A stretch of DNA of 39,223 bases, taken from assembly GCA_030841285.1 (NCBI GenBank), contig JAVECW010000123.1, positions 1 to 39,223 of the forward strand, read 5' to 3'. Every line of letters begins with the position of its first letter. Within the stretch, counting starts at the first letter, position 1. Source of the stretch: Microbacteriaceae bacterium. GTDB lineage: Bacteria > Actinomycetota > Actinomycetes > Actinomycetales > Microbacteriaceae. The translations under genes were made by a program, and so were the position numbers. Positions 1-7,953 of the stretch are shown here, in pieces. A model generated the notes under the pieces. That model had not been told where the DNA came from. It saw nothing but the letters and a program-made list of their open reading frames with translations, and did no database searches.

Positions 1-513
1 CCCGAATGCAGAGCCGACCTGCGTGAAGCTCCCGAAGAAACCACGGAGCCTGCGCGGAGCGTGTTCAACCGAGAGGAGGGCCGAGCCACCCCACTCAGCG
101 CCGACCGAGAGGCCCTGCACGATGCGCAGCAGGACGAGCCCGACGACGGCCACCCAACCGATGCTCGCGTAGTTAGGCAGGAGCCCGATCGCAGCGGATG
201 CCACGCCCATGATGAACAGCGAAGCGACGAGAAGCGCCTTGCGGCCGATCCGGTCACCCAGATGGCCGGCGATGATTCCACCCAGCGGACGCGCGAAGAA
301 GCCCACCGCGAACGTGGCAAAGGAAGCGAGAATCGCACCCAAGGCAGATGTGCCGGGGAAGAACTGCTTGTTGAAGATGAGCGCGGCCGCAGTGCCGTAG
401 AGGTAGAAGTCGTACCACTCGATCGTCGTGCCGACGAAGGCAGAGGCGAGGATGCGACGCTTATCGCGGATGCGAACGGGCTGCTGCGGTTGAGCTGTGG
501 TGGTCGTTGACAC
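1..513 (-). CDS. MFS transporter, metabolite:H+ symporter (MHS/shikimate-proline type), C-terminus outside window
   Basis: This is the N-terminal 171 residues of a major facilitator; the rest lies beyond base 1. After about 20 hydrophilic residues comes the motif GTTIEWYDFYLYG, a hallmark of the metabolite:H+ symporter subfamily (ShiA, ProP, KgtP, CitA relatives). It is followed by hydrophobic helices and the loop-2-3 signature GHLGDRIGRK near residues 80-90. A later segment, LRIVQGLSVGAEWGGSALL, is also typical of this subfamily, which imports organic acids, betaines or aromatic acids with protons. The start is taken as GTG at 513, preceded by AAAGG with 8 nt spacing; no in-frame ATG fits better. 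Family assignment is firm; the substrate cannot be told. Confidence 0.88.
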   Translation of the reverse strand, partial: MSTTTTAQPQQPVRIRDKRRILASAFVGTTIEWYDFYLYGTAAALIFNKQFFPGTSALGAILASFATFAVGFFARPLGGIIAGHLGDRIGRKALLVASLFIMGVASAAIGLLPNYASIGWVAVVGLVLLRIVQGLSVGAEWGGSALLSVEHAPRRLRGFFGSFTQVGSAFG

Positions 514-596
514 GGTGGGGCCTTTGCACAATCGGGGCGCCTGGAAGCGCCATTGCCGTGAAACTCGTGATTCTTTTAGGAGGCTATAAGTATGCT

Positions 597-609
597 TTGA
601 GCTGCTCAA
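597..609. promoter_or_regulatory. 13-bp perfect palindrome upstream of the MFS gene
   Basis: TTGAGC-T-GCTCAA is perfectly symmetrical and lies about 85-95 bp upstream of the leftward MFS gene, next to an AT-rich patch (570-600) that could hold its promoter. Short palindromes occur by chance, so this is only a candidate operator. The rest of 514-733 holds no gene that I can support. Confidence 0.3.
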
Positions 610-683
610 GCTCCGGCGTCATACAGCGCAACACACGGCGCCGGCGCCGCCTCGATCTGCAAAGCCAGCAGGCCGGCGAAAGC

Positions 684-719
684 AAAGTGGAGCGCCACCC
701 GAAGGTGACGCTCCACTTT
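684..719 (-). terminator. Rho-independent-type terminator after amt
   Basis: A 16-bp stem with one mismatch (AAAGTGGAGCGCCACC against its complement, loop CGAA) begins 15 nt past the amt stop. On the minus strand it is followed by a T-containing tail, CACTTTGCTTTCG. The stem is strong enough to stop transcription in either direction, but only amt runs into it. Confidence 0.75.
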
Positions 720-733
720 GACAGTTCTCTCCG

Positions 734-1990
734 CTACACGGTCTCGAGCGAGTAGCCTTCCTCGCCGTGGACGACCGTGTCGACTCCAGCGACTTCATCT
801 TCGTTCTTGATCCGGAAGCCGATCGTCTTCTGGATCGCCATGCCGAGGAGCCAGGCGATCACGAAGGAGTAGATCATCACTCCGAATGCGGCGATCGCCT
901 GCACACCGAGCTGACGGAACGAGCCGGTGTCGATGAGGCCGATGCCGGTACCGAAGATACCGATGTAGAGAGTTCCGATGAGACCACCGACGAGGTGGAT
1001 CCCGACAACGTCGAGCGAGTCATCGAAGCCGAGCTTGAACTTGAGGTCGATCGCGAGAGCGCACACAGCACCCGCGAGGAGACCAAGGACAATCGCCCAA
1101 CCCGGTGTCAGGATGTTACAGGCCGGGGTGATCGCGACGAGGCCGGCAACGGCGCCCGATGCAGCACCGATCGATGTCGGTTTGCCATCCTTGATCTTCT
1201 CAACGATCAGCCAGCCGAGCGTTGCGGCAGCCGGGGCCGCCAGCGTGTTGATCCAGGCGAGAGCGGCGATGCCGTCGACGGCGGCCTCTGAACCCGAGTT
1301 GAACCCGAACCAACCGAACCACAGCAAGGCGGCGCCGAGCAGCGTCAGCGGAACGTTGTGCGGCTTGCCCATGCCTTTCTGGAAGCCGACGCGCTTTCCG
1401 AGCACGAGTGCGAGGGCGAGACCGGCAGCACCCGCGTTGATGTGAACCGCGGTGCCACCAGCGAAGTCGTTGACCTTGAGGAGCGAAGGCGCCCAGCCAT
1501 CGGTGAGGTTGAAGACCCAGTACGCGACCGGGAAGTAAACGATCGTCACCCAGAGACCGGCGAAGATCATCCATGAACCGAACTTCGCGCGGTCAGCAAT
1601 CGCGCCGGAGATCAGCGCAACGGTGATGATCGCGAAGGTCGCCTGGAAGCCAGCGAACGCGAGGCCGCCGAGGTTGGGGCCGCCCGAGCCCGTTGCGAGT
1701 GCCGTCAACCCGAGCTGCGAGAACGGGTTACCCAACCAGTGCGGGATGAGCGGCGTTCCAAAAGCGAGGCCATAGCCGTAGAGCACCCAAAGCACGCCGA
1801 CCAGGGCCATCGCACCGAAGCTCATCATCATCATGCTGATGACGCTCTTGGCCCGAACCATGCCGCCGTAGAAGAACGCGACGCCTGGGGTCATCAATAG
1901 GACGAGCGCCGCCGCGACGAGAAGCCACAGCGAATCAACGCTGCCCTTCGCGTCATAGGTCGCTGCTGCCGCTGCTGTGTGTAGCAACAT
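734..1990 (-). CDS. amt: Ammonium transporter (Amt family)
   Basis: The 418-residue polytopic membrane protein conducts NH4+/NH3 across the cytoplasmic membrane. It shows about eleven hydrophobic segments after a short N-terminal stretch. The pore twin histidines fall at His183 (in GGTAVHINAG, with the preceding conserved Asp in NDFAGG) and His332 (in DVVGIHLVGG). The early motif TPGVAFFYGGMVR is a strong family signature. The ATG at 1990 has GAGAGG about 12 nt upstream, a little far but the best candidate. The gene stands alone: no glnK or glnD follows, unlike the usual amt-glnK-glnD order in actinobacteria, so PII control, if any, must come from elsewhere. Upstream GlnR-like boxes suggest induction under nitrogen limitation. 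Confidence 0.96.
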   Translation of the reverse strand: MLLHTAAAAATYDAKGSVDSLWLLVAAALVLLMTPGVAFFYGGMVRAKSVISMMMMSFGAMALVGVLWVLYGYGLAFGTPLIPHWLGNPFSQLGLTALATGSGGPNLGGLAFAGFQATFAIITVALISGAIADRAKFGSWMIFAGLWVTIVYFPVAYWVFNLTDGWAPSLLKVNDFAGGTAVHINAGAAGLALALVLGKRVGFQKGMGKPHNVPLTLLGAALLWFGWFGFNSGSEAAVDGIAALAWINTLAAPAAATLGWLIVEKIKDGKPTSIGAASGAVAGLVAITPACNILTPGWAIVLGLLAGAVCALAIDLKFKLGFDDSLDVVGIHLVGGLIGTLYIGIFGTGIGLIDTGSFRQLGVQAIAAFGVMIYSFVIAWLLGMAIQKTIGFRIKNEDEVAGVDTVVHGEEGYSLETV

Positions 1991-2112
1991 TCGAATGGTC
2001 TACCTCTCTGTGTGTACACAAGGTGTCCGCAAGCTGTCGCATCGGATTGCGACCTCCGTGCTGCGGGCACCGCAAGTCTCTTATTGAGAGGTTTCAGTGG
2101 ATGCGTCAGCGT

Positions 2113-2128
2113 GTTTCGAGCATGTTAC
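2113..2128 (-). promoter_or_regulatory. Candidate GlnR box upstream of amt (proximal)
   Basis: Read on the amt strand the site is GTAAC-ATGCTC-GAAAC. It matches exactly the actinobacterial GlnR a-site/b-site pattern gTnAC-n6-GaAAc. It lies about 123 bp upstream of the amt start. amt genes are classic GlnR targets, which supports the call. No binding evidence is available here. Confidence 0.6.
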
Positions 2129-2143
2129 GGCTGGGGGCCAACT

Positions 2144-2159
2144 GTAAACATCCTGTTAC
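2144..2159 (-). promoter_or_regulatory. Candidate GlnR box upstream of amt (distal, degenerate)
   Basis: On the amt strand it reads GTAAC-AGGATG-TTTAC. The a-half is perfect and the b-half matches only partly (TTTAC for GAAAC). It starts 31 bp from the proximal box, about three helical turns, which would place both boxes on one face of the DNA. The wider gap 1991-2208 holds no gene. Confidence 0.45.
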
Positions 2160-2208
2160 CGAATGCGCCCAAAACACCGCGAACAGGCGCATGACCCATG
2201 ACGCCGTC

Positions 2209-3267
2209 CTAGAGCTCGCCGTCGTGCGGGGGCAGCTCACCCGTCGTCAACGCGATCATGCGCGATGTGGCCCGCAGGTACTTCTTGCGATAGCCGCCTC
2301 CCAGCATGTCGTCGTCGAAGACCGCGTTGAGCGGTGTGCCCGTCTCAAGGATGGGGATCTCGGCGTCGTAGACGCGGTCGATGAACGCGACGAGCCTCAG
2401 CGCCTCCATCTGGTCGTCGAGCACGTGCACGTCTCTCAGCCCGATCACCTGCACTCCGGCGATGAGCTTGATGTATTTTGACGGGTGCACGGTCGCCAGG
2501 TGGCTCATGAGGTCGTCGAAGCTGTCACTCGTGACGCTCGTCCCCCTTTCGCTCAACGCAGCGATCGTTCGCTCGTATTCATCTGGCTCGAGCGTCACCG
2601 CGCGCCCCTCGGTGTCACGGCGACGGTAGTCGAGCCCGTCGATCCTGATCGTCTCGAAGTGCGCCGAGAGCGCCTGGATCTCGCGCAGGAAGTCGCTGGC
2701 GGCGAAGCGGCCCTCACCCAGCGAGTTCGGTGGAGTGTTGGATGTCGCGGCAATACGTGTCCCCGTCGCGACGAGTTCGGAGAGCATCCGGGTCATCATC
2801 ATCGTGTCACCGGGATCGTCGAGCTCGAACTCGTCGATGCAGATGAGTTCGGACCCACGCAGCAGTTTGACGGCACCCGCATAGCCCAGGGCGCCGACGA
2901 GTGCCGTGTACTCGATAAACGTGCCGAAATACTTGCGACCGGGCGCCGCGTACCAGAGCGCGGCCAGGAGATGGGTCTTGCCGACGCCGAATCCGCCATC
3001 CAGGTAGACGCCGGGCAGCGGCTCGACGCGCTTCCTGGCCCAGCCGAACAGCCCACCGGGACGCGAAGGCTCCCACGCGGAGGCGAACCGCTTGAGACTC
3101 TCGACCGCACCCGCCTGCGACGGGTAGCCGTGGTCCGGACGGTATGAATCGAACGAGGCGTGCTCGAACTGCGGCGGTGGCACCAGGTCAGCCGCGATCT
3201 CCGCACCCGTGATGCTCGGCGTCCGGTCGGAGAGACGCAGCACGGCCCCGGTTTGTTCGATGGTCAT
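2209..3267 (-). CDS. zapE: AFG1/ZapE-family cell division ATPase
   Basis: This 352-residue AFG1-like AAA+ ATPase is related to ZapE, which in E. coli associates with the Z-ring, and to mitochondrial Afg1. It has a Walker A GGFGVGKTHLLAALW (Lys97), a Walker B LICIDEFELDD (Asp145, Glu146) and a sensor-1-like IAATSNTPP. The ATG at 3267 is preferred because AAAGGTG lies 8 nt upstream. A longer reading in the same frame, up to 3600, would run through the divergent sulfurtransferase promoter and gene start and has no family-like sequence. The gene is divergent from the sulfurtransferase at 3416 across a roughly 150-bp gap. The family call is secure; a role at the actinobacterial septum is inferred from homologues. 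Confidence 0.9.
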   Translation of the reverse strand: MTIEQTGAVLRLSDRTPSITGAEIAADLVPPPQFEHASFDSYRPDHGYPSQAGAVESLKRFASAWEPSRPGGLFGWARKRVEPLPGVYLDGGFGVGKTHLLAALWYAAPGRKYFGTFIEYTALVGALGYAGAVKLLRGSELICIDEFELDDPGDTMMMTRMLSELVATGTRIAATSNTPPNSLGEGRFAASDFLREIQALSAHFETIRIDGLDYRRRDTEGRAVTLEPDEYERTIAALSERGTSVTSDSFDDLMSHLATVHPSKYIKLIAGVQVIGLRDVHVLDDQMEALRLVAFIDRVYDAEIPILETGTPLNAVFDDDMLGGGYRKKYLRATSRMIALTTGELPPHDGEL

Positions 3268-3415
3268 GAGGTGGGCACCTTTGTGTCGAAGTCTTACAGG
3301 ACCCGTGTGCGCCGCGTAGCCTTGTCGTAAGTTCGCAGTGGATCCAGGCGTCAAGCCTAATCGGAGCCCACACGAGATATCGCGCGTCCCCAGGACGCTA
3401 TCTGGAGGTAACACC

Positions 3416-4315
3416 ATGGCCGTCGACGTCGACCCGTCTCCCACGTTCGCAGGATACGCGCACCCGGAACGCCTGGTCAGCGCGGAGTGGCTGCTCGAAC
3501 ACCAGGGCGAACCAGGGCTCGTCGTGGTCGAATCCGACGAAGACGTCCTGTTGTACGAAACCGGCCACATTCCGGGCGCCGTCAAGATCGACTGGCACAC
3601 CGACCTTAACGACCCCGTGCAGCGCGACTACGTGGATGGTGAGGCTTTCGCCCGACTGCTCGGTTCCAAGGGGATCGCGCGCGACAGCACCGTCGTCGTC
3701 TACGGCGACAAGAACAACTGGTGGGCGGCGTACGCCCTCTGGGTCTTCAGGCTCTTCGGCCACGAAGACGTCCGCCTGCTCGACGGCGGCCGCGACAAGT
3801 GGATCGCCGATGGGCGGGAACTGACAACCGACGTACCGACGCCGGCTCAGGTCGAGTATCCAGTCGTCGAACGGGACGACTCCGTCATTCGCGCATTCAA
3901 GGACGACGTCCTCGCACACTTCGGCAAGCCCCTGATCGATGTGCGGTCGCCTGAAGAGTACAGCGGAGAGCGCACCGAGATCCCTGGTTACCCGACCGAG
4001 AGCGCGTTGCGCGCGGGTCACATCCCGTCCGCGGCATCCGTTCCGTGGGCTCGCGCTGCTGCCCCGGATGCGACGTTCAAGAACCGCGCGGAGCTCGAGG
4101 CGATCTACAAGGGCGACGCCGGCCTCAAGGAAGGCGACGACGTGATCGCGTACTGCCGCATCGGTGAGCGGTCGAGCCACACCTGGTTCGTCCTCACGTA
4201 CCTGCTCGGTTTCGAGAACGTGCGCAACTACGACGGATCCTGGACCGAGTGGGGCAGCGCCGTTCGCGTCCCCATTGCGCAGGGCACCGAGCCCGGCGAG
4301 GTTCCGGTGCGATAA
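3416..4315 (+). CDS. sseA: Thiosulfate/3-mercaptopyruvate sulfurtransferase (rhodanese tandem)
   Basis: The 299-residue protein has two rhodanese domains and transfers sulfane sulfur to a thiophilic acceptor. The N-terminal, inactive domain carries [11 protein letters not shown] near residue 50. The C-terminal, catalytic domain has [22 protein letters not shown] and the active loop [12 protein letters not shown] with Cys247 as the persulfide-forming nucleophile. This loop closely resembles mycobacterial CysA2/CysA3. The start has GGAGGT 7 nt upstream. A sufE-like gene follows after only 10 bp, so the two are probably co-transcribed, which suggests persulfide transfer toward Fe-S cluster or thiolation chemistry. 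Choice between thiosulfate and mercaptopyruvate as donor cannot be made from sequence; the symbol is tentative. Confidence 0.92.
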   Translation: MAVDVDPSPTFAGYAHPERLVSAEWLLEHQGEPGLVVVESDEDVLLYETGHIPGAVKIDWHTDLNDPVQRDYVDGEAFARLLGSKGIARDSTVVVYGDKNNWWAAYALWVFRLFGHEDVRLLDGGRDKWIADGRELTTDVPTPAQVEYPVVERDDSVIRAFKDDVLAHFGKPLIDVRSPEEYSGERTEIPGYPTESALRAGHIPSAASVPWARAAAPDATFKNRAELEAIYKGDAGLKEGDDVIAYCRIGERSSHTWFVLTYLLGFENVRNYDGSWTEWGSAVRVPIAQGTEPGEVPVR

Positions 4316-4325
4316 TTGATACAGG

Positions 4326-4772
4326 ATGAGTGAAACACAGCTTGCACCAGCCCTGGCGGAGATCCGGGATGACTTCCTCGCGCTTGAACAGAGGGAGCGG
4401 TTGCAGCTGCTGCTCGAATTCTCCAACGAGCTCCCCGAGTTGCCCGAGCGCTACCAGGACCACCCCGACCTGTTCGAGCGGGTCGTCGAATGCCAGTCGC
4501 CGGTGTACATCTTCGTCGAGGTCGATGATGCCAACATCGTGCATCTCTATGCGACCGCGCCGAAGGAATCCCCCACCACTCGTGGGTTCGCATCGATCCT
4601 CAGTCAGGGTCTCGCCGGCCTGACCACTGATGAAGTGCTCGCTGTCCCCGATGACTTCCCGCAGACACTGGGGCTCACGCAGGCCGTCTCGCCGCTGCGC
4701 ATCCGCGGGATGACCGCACTGCTCGGACGCACCAAGCGCCAGGTTCGCGAGCGGCTGGCCACCCAGGCTTAG
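4326..4772 (+). CDS. sufE: SufE-like cysteine desulfuration protein
   Basis: The 148-residue SufE-family protein accepts sulfur on a conserved cysteine and passes it on for Fe-S cluster assembly. Cys56 in VVECQSPVYIF is the expected acceptor. The rest follows the family pattern, including FASILSQGLAGLTTDEVLAVP and a C-terminal RIRGMTALLGRTKRQV. It starts 10 bp after the sulfurtransferase stop with only a weak AGG upstream, so translation is probably coupled. No sufS lies nearby. The stop overlaps that of the convergent hydrolase by 4 bp. Confidence 0.92.
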   Translation: MSETQLAPALAEIRDDFLALEQRERLQLLLEFSNELPELPERYQDHPDLFERVVECQSPVYIFVEVDDANIVHLYATAPKESPTTRGFASILSQGLAGLTTDEVLAVPDDFPQTLGLTQAVSPLRIRGMTALLGRTKRQVRERLATQA

Positions 4773-5983
4773 AGGGTCGCCTGATCCTTCGGGACCAGCG
4801 CTCCGAGCCAGCTGGCGATCGAACCGTTCCAGCGCTCTTCGTCGTAGTTCCAGAGCTTCGTGTGCTTCGCTTCGCTGAATGGAACGAGCGTGACGATGTC
4901 GGGGCGCGCATCCGCAAGCGCACGTGAAGCCGTCGATGGCACGAAGCCATCGTCATCGCTGTGCAGGATCAGGATGGGCAGCGAAAGGTCTTTGGCGCGC
5001 GTCACGAAGTCCATGCTCGGAAAGTCGATGGCAGCCGACTGGCCCGTGACCGCCTTGCCCCACTCCGACCCGATGATGTGCATCGCACCGCGCGAGACCA
5101 CAGGCGGCAGGCGCAGTCCATCGGCCTGGTACTTGAGCGTGTCGATCCAGTCGATGACGGGCGACTCGAGCACGATGCCCGTCACTCGCTGGATCAACGG
5201 CGACCTCGTTGCCGTCTGCAGGACGATCGCGCCTCCCATCGACCAGCCCATGAGCACGATCTCCTTCGCTCCCCCCTCGAGCGCGAACCTGATGGCGGCC
5301 TCGACGTCGAGCCACTCCGTTCCGCCGAGCCCGTAGCGCCGGTCCTCGCTGTCTGGCGCATCGCCGTCATTGCGATAAGAGATGAGCAGGGACGAGTATC
5401 CCTGCGCACGAAAGGCCGGCACCGCGCGCAGTCCCTCGTGACGTTGTGCTCCCCGCCCGTGCACCTGGATGACCCACTTGTCTTCCGGACCGTCAGCGGG
5501 AATGTGCCATGCCGGGGACTGGCCAAGGGATGTCGCGATCGAGACGCTGTTGACGGGAAGGCCCAGTTCCTCGGGTTCGAGGTAGTACCAGCCGCTCAGG
5601 CGGGAGCGCCGAGCATCGTGGATGTCACCGAAGCGCACCTCGTCGAGGATCCGCGTGACAGTGCCACCTTCGCGCCGCGTGACGTCGCCGACGAGTGCGT
5701 ACCCCGTCTCCCGCGCGAACCACAGGCCGTAACGCCCGGCGACGCTCGCATCCGGCGTGTCCTTGAGAGTGATCGTTCCCTCGGCCTCATCAACCGCGAG
5801 GACGAGCTGGTCCTGGCGGCGCTTCCTCGGCGGAATGACGACAACGCGGGCGATGTACGTCGTCGCGTACGCCGTCGCGCCGAGAGTGACCAGCGCGAGG
5901 CCCGCGGCTATGCCGATGGCTACTCCCGCCGCTCCCCTGCCACTGCTCGCTCCGCCGTTTCGCTTTGAACTGGGTACAGGCAT
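4769..5983 (-). CDS. Membrane-anchored alpha/beta hydrolase
   Basis: The 404-residue protein has one N-terminal transmembrane anchor (about residues 15-45) and then an alpha/beta hydrolase domain. Its nucleophile elbow LMGWSMGGA gives Ser248. A C-terminal ILILHSDDDGFVP supplies the acid, and EAKHTKLWNY supplies the histidine. Before the catalytic domain there is a beta-rich stretch of about 120 residues (roughly 50-170). The oxyanion region reads WVIQVHGRG. The catalytic part probably faces outside, given the single N-terminal anchor. Start: ATG at 5983 has GGAG 5 nt upstream; a GTG two codons earlier is possible. Substrate is unknown; an esterase, peptidase or thioesterase would all fit. Confidence 0.85.
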   Translation of the reverse strand: MPVPSSKRNGGASSGRGAAGVAIGIAAGLALVTLGATAYATTYIARVVVIPPRKRRQDQLVLAVDEAEGTITLKDTPDASVAGRYGLWFARETGYALVGDVTRREGGTVTRILDEVRFGDIHDARRSRLSGWYYLEPEELGLPVNSVSIATSLGQSPAWHIPADGPEDKWVIQVHGRGAQRHEGLRAVPAFRAQGYSSLLISYRNDGDAPDSEDRRYGLGGTEWLDVEAAIRFALEGGAKEIVLMGWSMGGAIVLQTATRSPLIQRVTGIVLESPVIDWIDTLKYQADGLRLPPVVSRGAMHIIGSEWGKAVTGQSAAIDFPSMDFVTRAKDLSLPILILHSDDDGFVPSTASRALADARPDIVTLVPFSEAKHTKLWNYDEERWNGSIASWLGALVPKDQATL

Positions 5984-6083
5984 CTTCACTCCATCCGCAA
6001 GCCGTCGTCATGCAAATTCGCGGCGGCCGCTTGAGTCGCTCCGATCCAGCGGCGAGCCTTCCCTGTTCCCCGTACAAAAACTC

Positions 6084-6089
6084 TAGTCT
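6084..6089 (+). promoter_or_regulatory. -10 element for a leaderless DUF3000 transcript
   Basis: TAGTCT lies 6 nt before the GTG start of the DUF3000 gene, and there is no Shine-Dalgarno. Transcription from this hexamer would begin at about the start codon itself. Confidence 0.5.
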
Positions 6090-6095
6090 TCGTGT

Positions 6096-6692
6096 GTGGC
6101 GAATACACCTTCAGCGCCAGGGCTCCCGGCTGAATTCACGGCTGCGTTGGTAGCGATGCGGCAAGCGAAGTCGCGCGCAGAACTTGTCATCAACGAAATT
6201 CCCGCGCCAGGTCAGCTCGCGCCATACTCAGTCGCGCTCTCGGCCGACGTGCGTCCGTCCAGGCATGGAAGCGACTCGGAGCTTGGCACCGGTCGCTTCA
6301 TTCTCCTTTACGACCCCGAGGCACCGGAGTCGTGGGGCGGACGCTTCCGCGTCGTCTGCTTCGCGCAAGCCCCCCTGGAAACCGACATCGGGCTCGATCC
6401 TTTTCTCGCGGATGTCACGTGGTCGTGGCTCGTCGACGCGCTCGACACTCGCGGGGCGCAGTACACGGCTGCCTCCGGCACCGCGACCAAGATCATTTCG
6501 ACCGGTTTCGGCGAGCTGGCCAGGCAGGGCGACGGATCACAGATCGAGCTCCGCGCATCGTGGACTCCCCTCGATCACAATGTCGCCGCCCATGTCGAAG
6601 GTTGGGCCGAGCTCCTCTGCATGCTCGCCGGCCTGCCTCCGACAGGCGAGGGCGTGAGCCTCCTTTCCCAACGCCGAGCGAACCGTGCCTGA
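6096..6692 (+). CDS. DUF3000 family protein
   Basis: This 198-residue protein belongs to a family found in actinobacteria and has no known function. It is soluble, with no signal or membrane segment. A tryptophan-rich stretch, DVTWSWLVDAL, and a C-terminal HVEGWAELLCMLAGLPP are typical. The GTG at 6096 is the only start that keeps the family's N-terminus. Its 3' end overlaps the RNase D gene by 8 bp, and the DUF3000-rnd pairing is common in actinobacteria, so a shared role around RNA processing is possible but unproven. Confidence 0.88.
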   Translation: MANTPSAPGLPAEFTAALVAMRQAKSRAELVINEIPAPGQLAPYSVALSADVRPSRHGSDSELGTGRFILLYDPEAPESWGGRFRVVCFAQAPLETDIGLDPFLADVTWSWLVDALDTRGAQYTAASGTATKIISTGFGELARQGDGSQIELRASWTPLDHNVAAHVEGWAELLCMLAGLPPTGEGVSLLSQRRANRA

Positions 6693-7881
6693 ACACATCG
6701 TCATCGCAACGCGTGAAGAGTACCTCGCTGCAACGGAGATCATCGCGGCGGGCACGGGTCCCATCGCCGTCGACGCTGAACGCGCATCCGGCTTCCGCTA
6801 TTCGCAGCGCGCGTACCTGATCCAGATCTTCCGTCGTGACGCCGGCACATTCCTCTTCGATCCGCCTGCCGTCGGCCGCTTCGACGAACTGAACGCCGTG
6901 ATCGCGTCAGAGGAGTGGGTCCTGCACGCCGCGTCGCAGGACCTGACGTGCCTGCGCGAGGTTGGCCTCGACCCGCAGAAGATCTTCGACACCGAGCTCG
7001 CAGCGCGCCTTCTCGGCCTGCCTCGCGTAGGCCTCGGAACCGTCGTCGAAGACCTTCTCGGCATCCACCTCGCCAAGGAGCACTCCGCCTCGGACTGGTC
7101 GACGAGGCCATTGCCGCAGCCTTGGCTGACGTACGCGGCCCTCGACGTCGAACTCCTCGTGGACCTGCGCGACGCGATGGTCGCCATGCTCGAGGAAACT
7201 GACAAGACGGAGATCGCCGCGCAGGAGTTCCAGGAGGAGCTCGAGCGGGATTGCAAGCCGGTGCGCGCGGACCCGTGGCGCAGGCTGTCCGGCATCCACT
7301 CCATCAAGGGCCTGCGCAATCTCGCGGTCGCGAAGGAACTCTGGAACGCCCGCGACGAGCTTGCTCGCCATCTGGACGTCTCGCCCGGCCGCCTCGTGCC
7401 GGACGGCTCGCTGACCGCCGCCGCCAAGGCAATGCCGGAAAGCAAGAGAGATCTGGCCGCGCTCAAGGAATTCACCGGCCGGGCAAGTCGCTCGGAGATC
7501 GACCGCTGGTGGGCGGCAATCGAGGCGGGGCGCGCGACCACCAGTCTCCCCGTGCTTCGAGGCAACGGCGACACGATGCCACCTCCTCGCGCCTGGGTGG
7601 ATCGCAACCCAGAAGCGGATGCCCGGCTGAAGGCTGCCCGCGCCGCCATGCTCGAGATCTCAACGACCCGCCAGATCCCGGTCGAGAACCTGCTGACGCC
7701 CGAGACGCTTCGCCGCCTCGCCTGGTCGCCTCCCACCGACTTCACGGTCGAGGAGATCACAGCCGCGATGAAGGCAGCGGGAGCCAGAACCTGGCAAATC
7801 GAAGCGACCGCACAAGTGATTACCGACGCCTTTGTGGAAGCCAGCCAAAGGCAGACCGATGCCGCCGAGGCCGATTCGTAG
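6685..7881 (+). CDS. rnd: Ribonuclease D (DEDD exonuclease with HRDC domain)
   Basis: The 398-residue 3'-5' exoribonuclease acts in RNA maturation or turnover. Its exonuclease domain (about 1-180) holds DEDD motif I IAVDAERA, motif II HAASQDLTCLREV and motif III YAALDVELLVDL, giving the two-metal acidic residues. An HRDC-type helical domain follows (about 205-285), then a C-terminal helical region ending near 398. It starts with GTG inside the end of the DUF3000 gene, so the two are translationally coupled. The thiolase gene follows 72 bp later. Confidence 0.93.
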   Translation: MPEHIVIATREEYLAATEIIAAGTGPIAVDAERASGFRYSQRAYLIQIFRRDAGTFLFDPPAVGRFDELNAVIASEEWVLHAASQDLTCLREVGLDPQKIFDTELAARLLGLPRVGLGTVVEDLLGIHLAKEHSASDWSTRPLPQPWLTYAALDVELLVDLRDAMVAMLEETDKTEIAAQEFQEELERDCKPVRADPWRRLSGIHSIKGLRNLAVAKELWNARDELARHLDVSPGRLVPDGSLTAAAKAMPESKRDLAALKEFTGRASRSEIDRWWAAIEAGRATTSLPVLRGNGDTMPPPRAWVDRNPEADARLKAARAAMLEISTTRQIPVENLLTPETLRRLAWSPPTDFTVEEITAAMKAAGARTWQIEATAQVITDAFVEASQRQTDAAEADS

Positions 7882-7953
7882 GAAGAGGCAAACGATTCCT
7901 CGCGCCAGAGGGGCGACCATAGGATCAGAGATGGTTCGAAACCGGGAGGCATT

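Noticed and set aside
578-600. Perfect AGGAGG followed by ATG at 592
   Set aside because: The reading frame is ATG CTT TGA, only two codons; no leader-peptide function can be shown because no rightward gene follows.
3268-3600. N-terminal extension of the zapE-like gene
   Set aside because: It overlaps the divergent sulfurtransferase gene and its Shine-Dalgarno, and lacks AFG1-family sequence.
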